This document shows, in pieces, positions 36,990 to 46,607 of a stretch of DNA of 64,000 nt (the stretch's first letter is position 1; each line of letters begins with the position of its first letter). The stretch is from Taibaiella lutea. Lineage in GTDB: Bacteria > Bacteroidota > Bacteroidia > Chitinophagales > Chitinophagaceae. The notes below the pieces were generated by a model. That model was not told the origin of the DNA and made no database searches. It saw nothing but the letters and a program-made list of their open reading frames with translations. The translations under genes and the position numbers were made by a program. Where the stretch lies: positions 372,001-436,000 of the forward strand of contig NZ_VWSH01000004.1 of the NCBI RefSeq assembly GCF_008629695.1, written 5' to 3'.

Positions 36990-37811
36990 TTAATTTCCTT
37001 TCTTCAAAGGGCTTCCGGCTTCTTTGGCAAAATGATTGAAGACCATTTTATCCATAAAGCCCGGGAACAATTTATTGAGGAAGACAGTAGCTTTACCTTG
37101 CGTCGTCATTACAAGTGTCCTTTTACGTTGCTGAATGCCATCATAGATAATACCGGCGCAGGTTTCGGCAGACATAAGTTTATCCTCTGCCAAAGGTGTT
37201 TCCTTTTGCGCGTTACCATTTGCACCTAATGCTACATTCCTGATATTGGAAGCCGTAAAGCCAGGAGAAGCCCACATCACATTGACACCCGTATGCAGTA
37301 ACTCTGTTCTTAACGATTCTAAAAAACCCTGCATGGCAAATTTGGAAGACGAATAGCCTGTTCTTGCCGGAAGCCCTCTGTAACCTGCAATGGAAGAAAT
37401 ACCTGCAATAGTCCCCTTCGATTTTTTAATAAACGGCAAAGCAAATTTGGTCATATAAACCATTCCCCAAAAGTTTACATCCATCAGCTCTTTCAGCACT
37501 TTGATATCCAGCTCATCAAACATGGCGCGCATACTCATGCCTGCGTTGTTTATCAAAATATCAATGCTGCCCCACTCTTTCATTACGGCCTGTACAAATG
37601 ATTCGCAATCTTTTTCTTCAGCTACATCGGCTTTGTAAAGCAATAAAGATTTCGTTTCTGTATCCGAAAATGCATCCTGAAGTTTATCGATATTTCTTGC
37701 GCAAACGGCAACCTTTGCACCGCTTGAAATGCCAATATAGGCAAGGGCTTTGCCAATGCCGGAAGATGCGCCGGTAATGACTATAATTTTATCTTTTAAG
37801 TATGATTTCAT
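36990..37811 (-). CDS. Short-chain dehydrogenase/reductase
   Basis: 273 aa from ATG 37811 (MKSYLKDKIIVITGASSGIG); the upstream ATG 37853 would put a hydrophobic stretch before the Rossmann fold and lies in the purE promoter area. Motifs GASSGIGKAL, NNAGMSMRAMFDELD, catalytic GYSSSKFAMQGF. The C-terminal basic segment (GIQQRKRTLVMTTQGK, LFPGFMDKMVF) resembles membrane-associated SDRs of the DHRS7 type, so a lipid or steroid-like substrate is possible but unproven. Confidence 0.88.
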   Translation of the reverse strand: MKSYLKDKIIVITGASSGIGKALAYIGISSGAKVAVCARNIDKLQDAFSDTETKSLLLYKADVAEEKDCESFVQAVMKEWGSIDILINNAGMSMRAMFDELDIKVLKELMDVNFWGMVYMTKFALPFIKKSKGTIAGISSIAGYRGLPARTGYSSSKFAMQGFLESLRTELLHTGVNVMWASPGFTASNIRNVALGANGNAQKETPLAEDKLMSAETCAGIIYDGIQQRKRTLVMTTQGKATVFLNKLFPGFMDKMVFNHFAKEAGSPLKKGN

Positions 37812-37830
37812 AGGAAATACAAAAATACAG

Positions 37831-37861
37831 TTCGTAATCAGGAAAATGAGCATTATTTTTG
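37831..37861 (+). promoter_or_regulatory. purE promoter
   Basis: -7 TATTTTTG (37854-37861) and a weak -33 TTCG at 37831, 19 bp apart, giving a leader of about 80 nt. Confidence 0.5.
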
Positions 37862-37949
37862 CACAATTCCGGAAGTAAAGTCAAGGGGCATTACTTCATA
37901 CAATAAACAAAATTTCAATTTTAAATACAATCTCAACTAATCGAAGCTT

Positions 37950-38405
37950 ATGAAAGTAATGATTATCATGGGTTCCAAAACGGACGAAAGCGTGATGCAG
38001 GAAAGTCAAAACTGGCTTAACTGGTTTGGTATCGAAAACGAAATGGTGGTTGCTTCTGCACACCGTAATCCGGATAAGGTAGCCGAATTAATGAAAAGTG
38101 CTAAAGCTAACGGCTTTGGCGCTGTAATTGCTGCTGCCGGCATGGCCGCTGCACTACCGGGTGTTTGCTCTGCTTACACATCTTTACCGGTATTGGGTGT
38201 TCCTTTGGATGGTGGTTTACCAGGCGGTATCGACGCATTATACTCTATCGTACAAATGCCTGCAGGTTTGCCAGTAGGTACATTGGCTGTAGGTAAAGCA
38301 GGTGCGCGTAATGCTGCAGTGCTTTGTGCAAGAATTTTCGCTTTGAGCGATAATGCCATTGCTGAAAAAGTAGAAGCATTCAAAGCACAGGAATACAAAA
38401 TGTAA
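37950..38405 (+). CDS. purE: N5-carboxyaminoimidazole ribonucleotide mutase
   Basis: Purine biosynthesis: converts N5-CAIR to CAIR. 151 aa, class I length. Substrate-binding MGSKTDESVMQESQNWL, catalytic His in VASAHRNPDKV, then AAAGMAAALPGVCSAYT and SIVQMPAGLPVGTLAVG. purK is not adjacent. The gene has its own promoter and a terminator shared with convergent metX. Confidence 0.97.
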   Translation: MKVMIIMGSKTDESVMQESQNWLNWFGIENEMVVASAHRNPDKVAELMKSAKANGFGAVIAAAGMAAALPGVCSAYTSLPVLGVPLDGGLPGGIDALYSIVQMPAGLPVGTLAVGKAGARNAAVLCARIFALSDNAIAEKVEAFKAQEYKM

Positions 38406-38427
38406 TCAATTCATTTATTGATAAACA

Positions 38428-38460
38428 AAAAGCGCATATTCAAACATAATATGCGCTTTT
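38428..38460. terminator. Bidirectional terminator between purE and metX
   Basis: 13-bp stem AAAAGCGCATATT / AATATGCGCTTTT with a 7-base loop; A-run before and T-run after serve both convergent genes. Confidence 0.9.
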
Positions 38461-38483
38461 GCATTTGTATTAAAGCTTTGGTT

Positions 38484-39494
38484 TTAAAACCAATCACCTA
38501 AAATTCCGTTTATAGCTGCTGTTTCTATCAGAAATCCGTCATGCCCATATTCGGAATCAATTGCTTCATACCTGCAATCCGGAATATGCAATGCCATATA
38601 TTCCTGTTCGGCAACCGGGCACAAAATATCGCTGCTGATTCCAATCAATAAAACAGGTTGTGTAATTTGCTTCAAAGCCAATTCCAGGTTTGTGCTCCGA
38701 CCTCTTGCTATATTGTGTGAATCCATAGCTTTGGTCAATTTCCAATAACTGTATGCATTGAATCTATTCACCAGTTTATCGCCCTGATAACTGATATAAG
38801 CGGACGCTTTGTAATTATCCAGTTTTTCAATATCGTTGTCCGTTTGCTGCCGGTTCATCAGAAGATGATTTCTGTAAGTAAGCATACCGACCGCTCTGGC
38901 CGCTTTCAAACCTTTTGCACCTGCATTGTCGTCATCTTCACCAAAGCTTCCATCCGCTTCTATCGCTAATCTTTGTGCAGTATGAATACTGATGCCCCAC
39001 GCACTTTCTGCTGCCGATGTTGCCAGTAAAAACAATCGTTCAATGGTTTCAGGTTCCATCAAAGCCCATTCCATAGCCTGATAACCGCCCATACTGCCAC
39101 CAATCAATAAGCAGATTCTTTCAATGCCGAGATGTGCTTTCAGCAGCATGTGTGCATTCACCATATCTTTTATGGTTATATCCGGAAAGCTTGCGTAGTA
39201 AGGCTTTCCTGTTTCGGGATTTACCGACAAAGGTCCTGTACTTCCATAACAGCTACCGGGGATATTCGCACAAATAATAAAATGTTTCTGTTCATTTACA
39301 GGCGCACCTTCATGTATCAGGCCTTTCCACCAATCCATAACATCTGCATTTGCCGTTAATGCATGACATATCCAGACAATATTATCCTTTGCTGCATTCA
39401 GTTTTCCATAGGTATGATAAGTAATACGCAGTTCGGGCAAGGTCTGTCCGCTCTCTAATGAAAAAGAATGAGGATAATGAAAATGATGCTCCAT
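38484..39494 (-). CDS. metX: Homoserine O-acetyltransferase (MetX)
   Basis: Alpha/beta-hydrolase acylating homoserine in methionine synthesis. 336 aa. Oxyanion/substrate region VWICHALTANADVMDWW, nucleophile elbow LLIGGSMGGYQAMEW, catalytic Asp in IGISSDILCPVAEQEYM and His in SEYGHDGFLIE. MetX proteins may use acetyl- or succinyl-CoA, which cannot be settled here. The sulfhydrylase is encoded divergently nearby. A -7 box TACATTTG (plus-strand 39526-39533) lies just upstream; no SAM riboswitch fits in this short leader. Confidence 0.93.
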   Translation of the reverse strand: MEHHFHYPHSFSLESGQTLPELRITYHTYGKLNAAKDNIVWICHALTANADVMDWWKGLIHEGAPVNEQKHFIICANIPGSCYGSTGPLSVNPETGKPYYASFPDITIKDMVNAHMLLKAHLGIERICLLIGGSMGGYQAMEWALMEPETIERLFLLATSAAESAWGISIHTAQRLAIEADGSFGEDDDNAGAKGLKAARAVGMLTYRNHLLMNRQQTDNDIEKLDNYKASAYISYQGDKLVNRFNAYSYWKLTKAMDSHNIARGRSTNLELALKQITQPVLLIGISSDILCPVAEQEYMALHIPDCRYEAIDSEYGHDGFLIETAAINGILGDWF

Positions 39495-39569
39495 GTACTT
39501 ATTTTTCGGAAAAGAAAATAATGCGCAAATGTAATAGCTTGAACCTTAATTTTACACCAAATAAATTTT

Positions 39570-40007
39570 ATGCCTGCAATACACATCGTTTATCATATAG
39601 CTAACAGAACTTTTACTGCAACTGACGAAGCAACCAATCAGGTGAATTTCCAATCTGTGCCGGACGGTGTAGAAAGACCGCAGCTGCAAGCCGTAAGTAC
39701 CGGCGTAAGGCCCATGCAATCTTTATTAATGGGCCTGGGAACCTGCAGTGGTATTGATATTGTCGACATTCTTGAAAAACAAAGACAGTCCTACGACAGC
39801 TTTGAATTAAAAGTTACAGCAGAAAGAGAACAAGACAAAATTCCTGCACTTTGGATAAAAGCGCATATCGATTTTATATTGAAAGGTGACAAACTTGATG
39901 CCGACAAGGTTAACCGTGCAGCGGCATTGTCTATCGATAAATATTGTTCGGTAGCCGAAACGTTGCGGCGCGCAGGTTGTGAGATAACCTATGCTGTTCA
40001 TCTGTAA
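39570..40007 (+). CDS. OsmC-family peroxidase-like protein
   Basis: 145 aa. Family cysteines in LMGLGTCSGIDIVDIL and IDKYCSVAETLRRAG, spaced as in the OsmC/YhfA group. OsmC/Ohr proteins reduce organic hydroperoxides. It lies between metX and the O-acylhomoserine sulfhydrylase and is transcribed with the latter (37-bp gap), which hints at a link with sulphur metabolism (inference). Confidence 0.9.
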   Translation: MPAIHIVYHIANRTFTATDEATNQVNFQSVPDGVERPQLQAVSTGVRPMQSLLMGLGTCSGIDIVDILEKQRQSYDSFELKVTAEREQDKIPALWIKAHIDFILKGDKLDADKVNRAAALSIDKYCSVAETLRRAGCEITYAVHL

Positions 40008-40044
40008 TTCTAAATCTTTCATTAATTTCTTTCTTTTTATAATC

Positions 40045-41205
40045 ATGCATCCAATTACAAAAGCAATACGACTTCAGACTCCAAGAACGCATCAGATGGA
40101 ACATTCAACTCCGTTATTCCTTACAAGCAGTTTTTGTTTTGAAGATGCTGAAGACATGCGTGCTGCGTTTGCCGATGAAAAAGAAGCCAATATTTACAGC
40201 CGTTTCATCAATCCCAACATAACGGAATTTACAGATAAAATGGCAGCATTGGAAGGTACGGAAGCCGCTTATGCTATGGCTTCCGGCATGAGCGCCATTT
40301 CTTCTGTCTTTCTTGCTTTGTTAAAACAAGGCGATCATTTATTGAGTTGCAATGCTATCTTCGGAAGTACGCATACGGTTATCAATAAATACCTTCCGAA
40401 GTATGGTATTGAACACGATTATTTTGAAGCAGACAAGCCGGAAACCTGGGAAGCCTCCATCCGGCCAAATACTAAAATGATCTTTGTAGAAACGCCCACC
40501 AATCCGGGTCTGGATATTTTAGATCTGGAAATGCTGGGCATGCTTGCTAAGAAACATAACTTGCTGTTTGTAGTTGATAATTGTTTTGCTACGCCAATTG
40601 CGCAACAGCCTGTACAATATGGTGCGGATATCATTATTCATTCAGGCACCAAATGGCTGGACGGACAAGGCAGGGTTTTGGCAGGTGTAGTTGCAGGTAA
40701 AAAATCCATTATCAATGACATTTATTTGTTCTGCAGAAGCATGGGGCCTTCGCTTTCGCCATTTAACGCATGGATATTAAGCAAAAGCCTTGAAACCCTG
40801 GATGTACGCATGGAGCGCCACTCCAACAATGCATTATTTTTAGCCGAAAAACTGGAACATCATCCTAAACTGAACTGGCTGAAGTATCCTTTTCTTCCAA
40901 GTCACCCTCAATATGATATTGCGAAAAAGCAAATGAAAAACGGAGGCGGTATTTTGTGTTTTGAGTTATCAGGCGGGCTCGAAGCAGGCAGGCAATTTCT
41001 TGACAACCTTAAAATGCTCTCATTGACAGCAAATCTTGGTGATACAAGAAGTATAGCATCGCATCCTGCAAGTACAACCCATGCAAAATTATCAGAACAG
41101 GATAGATTGGCGGTTAATATTACACCGGGTTTAATCCGCATTTCTGTTGGACTGGAGCATAGAGATGATATTCTTGCAGATATTTTACAGGCTTTAGAAA
41201 ATTAA
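40045..41205 (+). CDS. metZ: O-acylhomoserine sulfhydrylase / cystathionine-synthase-like PLP enzyme
   Basis: 386 aa from ATG 40045 (MHPITKAIRLQTPRTHQ). Makes homocysteine (or cystathionine) from acylhomoserine with PLP. Cys/Met-metabolism fold: YSRFINPNITEFTDKMAALE, AYAMASGMSAIS, ETPTNPGLDILDLEM, PLP lysine in DIIIHSGTKWLDGQGRVLAG, and the C-terminal TPGLIRISVGLEHRDDI. The SGTKWLDGQG form is typical of O-succinylhomoserine sulfhydrylase MetZ. Nearby metX supplies the substrate. Confidence 0.9.
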   Translation: MHPITKAIRLQTPRTHQMEHSTPLFLTSSFCFEDAEDMRAAFADEKEANIYSRFINPNITEFTDKMAALEGTEAAYAMASGMSAISSVFLALLKQGDHLLSCNAIFGSTHTVINKYLPKYGIEHDYFEADKPETWEASIRPNTKMIFVETPTNPGLDILDLEMLGMLAKKHNLLFVVDNCFATPIAQQPVQYGADIIIHSGTKWLDGQGRVLAGVVAGKKSIINDIYLFCRSMGPSLSPFNAWILSKSLETLDVRMERHSNNALFLAEKLEHHPKLNWLKYPFLPSHPQYDIAKKQMKNGGGILCFELSGGLEAGRQFLDNLKMLSLTANLGDTRSIASHPASTTHAKLSEQDRLAVNITPGLIRISVGLEHRDDILADILQALEN

Positions 41206-41225
41206 AAAAAAACGCATTTCATAAA

Positions 41226-41259
41226 AAAAATGGCTGCATCACCTGATGCAGCCATTTTT
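41226..41259. terminator. Bidirectional terminator between metZ and aconitase
   Basis: Perfect 15-bp stem AAAAATGGCTGCATC / GATGCAGCCATTTTT, loop ACCT, between convergent genes. Confidence 0.92.
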
Positions 41260-41278
41260 AATATAGAACTTAGAACAC

Positions 41279-43546
41279 TTAAGCAACTCCGAATTCTTTA
41301 CGGATTACGTTCAGGCAAGAACCTGCCTTGAACCATTCAATTTGTTGCTGATTGTAAGTGTGATTAACCTGAATTTCATCTTTTGTACCATCGGCATGAT
41401 GCGCTACCACAGTCAATGGAACGCCCGGTTCAAAAGTAGTAAGGCCTAAAACATCGAAAGTATCATCTTCCAGAATCTTGTTATAATCTTCGTTGTCATG
41501 GAAGGTAACACCTAACATTCCTTGCTTCTTAAGATTCGTTTCATGAATACGCGCGAACGATTTAACCAATACCACACGTACACCTAAATGACGTGGCTCC
41601 ATTGCAGCATGCTCACGGCTCGAACCTTCACCATAGTTTTCGTCGCCTACAACAATGGAACCGATGCCAGCTGCTTTATAAGCACGTTGTACATCAGGAA
41701 CGCCTTGATATTCACCTGTCAATTCGTTTTTAACGCTGTTTGTTTTTTCGTTAAAGAAATTGGTAGCGCCAATCAACATATTGTTAGAGATATTATCCAG
41801 ATGCCCGCGGAACTTTAACCATGGACCAGCCATAGAAATATGATCCGTTGTACATTTACCTTTTGCTTTAATCAAAAGTTTCAAACCTTTAAGGTCTGTA
41901 CCTTCCCAAACCGGGAATGGTTGTAATAGCTGCAAACGGTCTGATTCCGGAGAAACCTTTACGTCAACGCTGCTGCCATCTTCTGCCGGAGCCTGAAAAC
42001 CTGCATCTTCAACAGCAAAACCTTTGGTCGGCAATTCATAGCCTGTCGGAGCATCCAATTTTACTTGTTCTCCGTTTTCATTAGTCAATGTATCAGTTAA
42101 CGGGTTAAAAGTTAAATCACCGGCAATAGCCAATGCAGTAACAATCTCAGGAGAACCTACGAATGCATAAGTATTAGGGTTACCATCCTGACGTGCAGCA
42201 AAGTTTCTGTTGAAAGAATGGATGATAGTATTTTTTTCTTTTTTGTCAGCACCTTCACGGGCCCACATACCAATACAAGGTCCGCAGGCATTTGCAAATA
42301 CAGTACCGCCGATTTTACCGAAAGTATCGATATAGCCGTCACGCTCGATAGTATAGCGAACCAATTCAGAACCCGGAGTAATGGTATAAGCAGCTTTAGC
42401 TTTTAAGTTTTTTTCAACCGCTTGTTCAGCAAGGTTTGCAGCACGGCTTATATCTTCATAAGAAGAGTTGGTGCAGGAACCGATCAGACCAACTTCCAAT
42501 TTAGTAGGCCATCCGTTCGCCTCGGCGGCAGCTTTCATTTTAGAAATCGGCGTAGCCAAATCCGGAGAGAATGGTCCGTTGATATATGGCTCTAAAGTAG
42601 AAAGGTCTAATTCAATAACCTGATCAAAGTATTGAGAAGGATTGGCATAAACTTCAGGATCACCGGTCAGATGTTCTTTGATACCATTTGCAAGATCAGC
42701 TATTGCTGCACGGCTTGTTGCACGCAGGTAGCGCTCCATTGATTCATCGTAACCGAAAGTAGAAGTTGTAGCCCCGATTTCAGCACCCATGTTACCGATA
42801 GTACCTTTACCAGTACAGCTAATATTTTTAGCGCCTTCGCCAAAGTATTCAACAATCGCTCCGGTACCACCTTTTACAGTTAATTTACCTGCCACCCAAA
42901 GGATGATGTCTTTCGGAGTAGCCCAGCCATTCAATTTACCTGTAAGGTGAACACCAATCAATTTCGGCATTTTAAGTTCCCATGGAAGACCAGCCATTAC
43001 GTCACAAGCATCTGCACCGCCAACACCAATAGCAATCATACCCAGACCACCTGCATTAGGTGTATGGGAATCGGTACCAATCATCATACCACCCGGAAAT
43101 GCATAGTTTTCCAACACAACCTGGTGAATGATACCTGCACCTGCTTTCCAGAAACCTAAACCATAACGATCAGATACGGAAGAAAGGAAATCATATACTT
43201 CTTTATTAGAGTCAACAGCAACCTGTAAATCTTTATCGGCTTCCACTTTTGCCTGAATCAGGTGATCGCAATGCACTGTAGATGGTACAGCAACTTTATC
43301 GCGCCCGCAAGTCATAAACTGAAGCAGCGCCATTTGCGCCGTTGCATCCTGCATCGCTACCCTATCCGGGCGAAAATCTACGTAAGCCTTACCACGCTCC
43401 AGAATGGAAGTTGCAGGTTTATCGAGATGCGAGTAAAGAATTTTTTCCGTTAAGGTCAACGGACGTCCAAGCAATTGACGGGCAATTTGAATTTTACCCG
43501 GCATTTCAGCATACACTTTTTGGATGAGATCTAAGTCGAAAGCCAT
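41279..43546 (-). CDS. Aconitate hydratase (mitochondrial-type)
   Basis: TCA-cycle enzyme interconverting citrate and isocitrate through a 4Fe-4S cluster. Start ATG 43546 ([18 protein letters not shown]) gives 755 aa; the frame is open further upstream without homology. Cluster ligands: [18 protein letters not shown] and [18 protein letters not shown]. Substrate motifs [27 protein letters not shown] and, in the swivel domain, [19 protein letters not shown]. Upstream a -7 box TAAATTTG (plus 43651-43658) marks its promoter. Confidence 0.96.
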   Translation of the reverse strand: MAFDLDLIQKVYAEMPGKIQIARQLLGRPLTLTEKILYSHLDKPATSILERGKAYVDFRPDRVAMQDATAQMALLQFMTCGRDKVAVPSTVHCDHLIQAKVEADKDLQVAVDSNKEVYDFLSSVSDRYGLGFWKAGAGIIHQVVLENYAFPGGMMIGTDSHTPNAGGLGMIAIGVGGADACDVMAGLPWELKMPKLIGVHLTGKLNGWATPKDIILWVAGKLTVKGGTGAIVEYFGEGAKNISCTGKGTIGNMGAEIGATTSTFGYDESMERYLRATSRAAIADLANGIKEHLTGDPEVYANPSQYFDQVIELDLSTLEPYINGPFSPDLATPISKMKAAAEANGWPTKLEVGLIGSCTNSSYEDISRAANLAEQAVEKNLKAKAAYTITPGSELVRYTIERDGYIDTFGKIGGTVFANACGPCIGMWAREGADKKEKNTIIHSFNRNFAARQDGNPNTYAFVGSPEIVTALAIAGDLTFNPLTDTLTNENGEQVKLDAPTGYELPTKGFAVEDAGFQAPAEDGSSVDVKVSPESDRLQLLQPFPVWEGTDLKGLKLLIKAKGKCTTDHISMAGPWLKFRGHLDNISNNMLIGATNFFNEKTNSVKNELTGEYQGVPDVQRAYKAAGIGSIVVGDENYGEGSSREHAAMEPRHLGVRVVLVKSFARIHETNLKKQGMLGVTFHDNEDYNKILEDDTFDVLGLTTFEPGVPLTVVAHHADGTKDEIQVNHTYNQQQIEWFKAGSCLNVIRKEFGVA

Positions 43547-43765
43547 AATTAAATATAAATGTTTGAAATATAATACTTCTTTTGGGTTTTCTGGGAACAA
43601 AATTTTTAGATGAATCAAGAAAATTTTATCCTCCTTTGCGAAACAGAACGCAAATTTACTTCATTATAAAGACAATAGAAAAAAAAGACACGATTATGAC
43701 AATTGTTTTTTTTGATTTCTGCATTTATTTCTTAAACTTGAAAAATCCGGTAAATAAATGAATAA

Positions 43766-43793
43766 AAAAAACCGACCGTAATGGTCGGTTTTT
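43766..43793 (-). terminator. Terminator of the small secreted peptide gene
   Basis: 11-bp stem AAAAACCGACC / GGTCGGTTTTT, directly after the stop at 43798. Confidence 0.88.
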
Positions 43794-43797
43794 AATT

Positions 43798-43986
43798 TTA
43801 CTTAGCCGGAGCAGCTTTGGCGTCCGTTTTCTTATCCATTTTCTTTTTCTCAGCCTTCTCTGCTTTTTTTTCAGCTTTTTTTTCTGTTTTTGTTTTTGGC
43901 GCATCGGCCTTTTTATCAGTTGTTTGAGCGAAGGAAACGCTTCCTAAAAACATTAGTGCTACTAATGCGGCTGTTACTTTTTTCAT
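43798..43986 (-). CDS. Small lysine/alanine-rich exported protein
   Basis: 62 aa. Signal peptide MKKVTAALVALMFLGSVSFAQ; the 41-residue mature part is almost only Lys, Ala, Glu, Asp and Thr (KTEKKAEKKAEKAEKKK), a highly charged low-complexity helix. It has its own terminator, and a real gene is supported by the signal peptide and stop/terminator geometry. Such small KA-rich exported proteins occur in other Bacteroidota; no function is known to me. Confidence 0.75.
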   Translation of the reverse strand: MKKVTAALVALMFLGSVSFAQTTDKKADAPKTKTEKKAEKKAEKAEKKKMDKKTDAKAAPAK

Positions 43987-44189
43987 TGTTTTATAAATTA
44001 ATTTTAACCAAAGTTATACACGGAAAGCATTGCCTGTACGAGGTTACACGTTATTGTATTGCTATTAAGCAATCGTTTACATTAGGCTTTGATTTTATTA
44101 AAATTTCAATGATTTTACTTTTTTGTTATCTTAAAAAGGAGAACGAGTTTTTAACCAAACTCTTAAAATAAATAAGATAAGAACGTAAA

Positions 44190-46409
44190 TTAATGAGAAG
44201 AGAGACCAGCCCGAACAGCCTTCAATTCAATCAGTACTTTTTCAACGAAAACTAATTGATTTTCCGTTGGTGTAATATTGGCAAAACCATTTTCAGGAAA
44301 AGTTTTTGTAAGCTCTGTATTTACGTATTTATTACCTGCTTTGATAATTAATCTCAGATTTTCCCTGAATAAATCATCACATTCATTCAGCATTTGATAA
44401 TATTTAGTTTTTTCCTGAATAGGAACCTTTTCCTGTTCCAGCTCCGTTTCACTATGAAAATTATTCAGCTCTCTTGTTATCCTTACATTGTGTGTCAACA
44501 TGTAATAATAATTGGCATAGCCTTTTCTGCGTCCCCTCATTTCCTGCATAAAACGCGTGAAGGAATCATATGCATTACTATTCTTGGTCTCCGCAGTACG
44601 CTTCAGTTTGGTCCATTGCGTCTGATATTCCAGGTTGTAAAAGGATTCCCTGAAATAAGCAAAATTGGAAATAAAAGCTTCGGCAAGAAACTTGGGCAAT
44701 TCATTTTTATCCCATGCGGGCAATAAAAGAAAGCCTGCAGATATAGCTAATACGGAACCTATAATTGTACAAAATAAACGGGCGTACATTAACCCTTCAT
44801 TGAAAGTCGGTTCGATAGCCAAAAGCCCTACCAGCATTAATGTTATAAAGAATGCGGCAACGGAATATTGCCTCCTTAAAAAATAAATCAGGAATACAGA
44901 GCTTGCAAAAACCAATATAAACCTGCTTAAGTCGGGAAAAGGCAACATCAGAAATCCAGTCCCGACTATGATACCTGCCAACGTTCCGATAGTACGTTCA
45001 ATACCTTTTTTCAATGTGGCACCAAAGTAGGGCTGCGAAACAATGATTGTGGTAAAAGGTATCCAGTAACCGTGATGGTGCAATTCAATTAACGTAAACC
45101 CGTAATGTTGTTGCAGCCAAAGTGAGAAAAAGCTGTTTTCCGCTAAAAGAAATCCTATCAAAGCACCGATAAACGCAGCCACACCGATTCTTAGCGCATA
45201 TTTCGTTGTAACCCTATCAGGATTAAAAAGTTGCTTAATATTACTGGTGAGATATCTCGGATGAAGAATATTCAGTGTTTGGATAAAAGAATAAGATCTG
45301 TAAACCCGCTGTTCATCAGGCTTTGATAAAACATCCAGTGATTTATCTACCAGTTTGATTACCCTGTCTGTCAATACCAGGATTTTCTTCACTAAAATGC
45401 TCAGTACGGGCATCTTCGCTTCAGGTTGTTCCGCAATAAACAACGAAAGTTTTTTCAACCTGTCTATACGGCTGCTTACAAGGATTCGCTCTTCCTCTTT
45501 TAAAGTCAACAGAAAGATATCCATACGCTCTCCAATCTGTTCAATCGTTCTGAACAAGCTATAAAACTGAAGGGTAAATTGCCTGTTACTGGTATGCTTT
45601 GTCAATTGCTCCGTAAGCTCACTTATCTGAATAATATGTAAACTTACAAGGGATGCTATTCTTCTCGATTGCGCTAATGCATACTTATCTTTATGCTTTT
45701 TATTTACCTGATCTAAGGTTTCTTCAAACAACGACAAAGAATTATCAATTGCAGTCCTCACATCTTTTTCTTTCAGGTAAATTTCCCTTACAGAACTTCT
45801 TGTATGCCTTCCGTCCAGGCCTTTACCTGTAGTTTGAGCCAATGCTGCGACCGATCTCCAGATGGCGGCAATTGTACGGCGGTAAGGCGTCCCGATTCTT
45901 ATAAACAAAAAGCTGCAAAGTCCGACAATGACGGTCCATAATGAGCCTAAAGCCACCCATCCGCAACGGGCCCATAATTCTGCACCATCCGCTACCGGAT
46001 AAGCGCTTGCTATGATGTAAAAGATATAAACACTTAATGCCAGACCCATTCCCCTGTCGCCAAGGTTTTTAAACAGCCCGCTTAAAAACCCAACAATGAA
46101 AATGCCGGGAAGCCCTATCCATATTATATTTCCGGCAATACTACCAACAATACAAAACAACACGGATAATATAGAAGCACTTAATAAAAGCCTTACACGC
46201 TGACCAATATTACCTTTTAGCTCTATAAAAGAAACACATTCGCCTGCTATAGCCATCCATTCTGCCCCACTCCCTTTGCCATATACAGCCCCCCAAATCA
46301 AGGGCACCGTTACAGACAAAGCCACACGTAATCCCCAACCCCAGGAGGGTTCGAGATATTGATTCTGGAATTTTTTGTCAAATGATTGGATGGATGAAGC
46401 TAAACCCAT
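44190..46409 (-). CDS. FUSC/YccS-family inner-membrane protein
   Basis: 739 aa from ATG 46409 (MGLASSIQSFDKKFQNQY); an upstream in-frame extension is phenylalanine-rich and not plausible. Two hydrophobic blocks: about residues 20-165 (VALSVTVPLIWGAVYGKG, GLPGIFIVGFLSGLFKNLGD) and about 400-560 (RIGVAAFIGALIGFLLAENS, GIERTIGTLAGIIVGTGFLM), each followed by a helical cytoplasmic segment. The YHHGYWIPFT-like element of the second block matches FUSC. Relatives export aromatic acids (AaeB) or are of unknown substrate (YccS). Confidence 0.88.
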   Translation of the reverse strand: MGLASSIQSFDKKFQNQYLEPSWGWGLRVALSVTVPLIWGAVYGKGSGAEWMAIAGECVSFIELKGNIGQRVRLLLSASILSVLFCIVGSIAGNIIWIGLPGIFIVGFLSGLFKNLGDRGMGLALSVYIFYIIASAYPVADGAELWARCGWVALGSLWTVIVGLCSFLFIRIGTPYRRTIAAIWRSVAALAQTTGKGLDGRHTRSSVREIYLKEKDVRTAIDNSLSLFEETLDQVNKKHKDKYALAQSRRIASLVSLHIIQISELTEQLTKHTSNRQFTLQFYSLFRTIEQIGERMDIFLLTLKEEERILVSSRIDRLKKLSLFIAEQPEAKMPVLSILVKKILVLTDRVIKLVDKSLDVLSKPDEQRVYRSYSFIQTLNILHPRYLTSNIKQLFNPDRVTTKYALRIGVAAFIGALIGFLLAENSFFSLWLQQHYGFTLIELHHHGYWIPFTTIIVSQPYFGATLKKGIERTIGTLAGIIVGTGFLMLPFPDLSRFILVFASSVFLIYFLRRQYSVAAFFITLMLVGLLAIEPTFNEGLMYARLFCTIIGSVLAISAGFLLLPAWDKNELPKFLAEAFISNFAYFRESFYNLEYQTQWTKLKRTAETKNSNAYDSFTRFMQEMRGRRKGYANYYYMLTHNVRITRELNNFHSETELEQEKVPIQEKTKYYQMLNECDDLFRENLRLIIKAGNKYVNTELTKTFPENGFANITPTENQLVFVEKVLIELKAVRAGLSSH

Positions 46410-46551
46410 GATAATTTGCAAATTATACAAAGTTTTGAAATTGAAATTCAAAAGCCTGTTTTTATTTTCACAAAATTGAAAAACACAAAAAAAGAAGAAA
46501 AAGTTGGGATGGAAATTTCTGAGAAACAATTAAGATTATTTATAAATAAAA

Positions 46552-46586
46552 ATATCCCGGAACATTCAATAAACGTTCCGGGATAT
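46552..46586 (-). terminator. pfkA terminator
   Basis: 12-bp perfect stem ATATCCCGGAAC / GTTCCGGGATAT with an 11-base loop, 22 bp after the pfkA stop. Confidence 0.8.
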
Positions 46587-46607
46587 ATAAAGACAATACA
46601 ATAAAAC

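Noticed and set aside
39495-39569. SAM riboswitch upstream of metX
   Set aside because: Only 75 bp separate the divergent genes and no S-box or SAM-II core can be found.
46416-46604. Small ORF between FUSC and pfkA
   Set aside because: It overlaps the start of FUSC on the other strand, and its sequence is the complement of a phenylalanine-rich leader and of the pfkA terminator.
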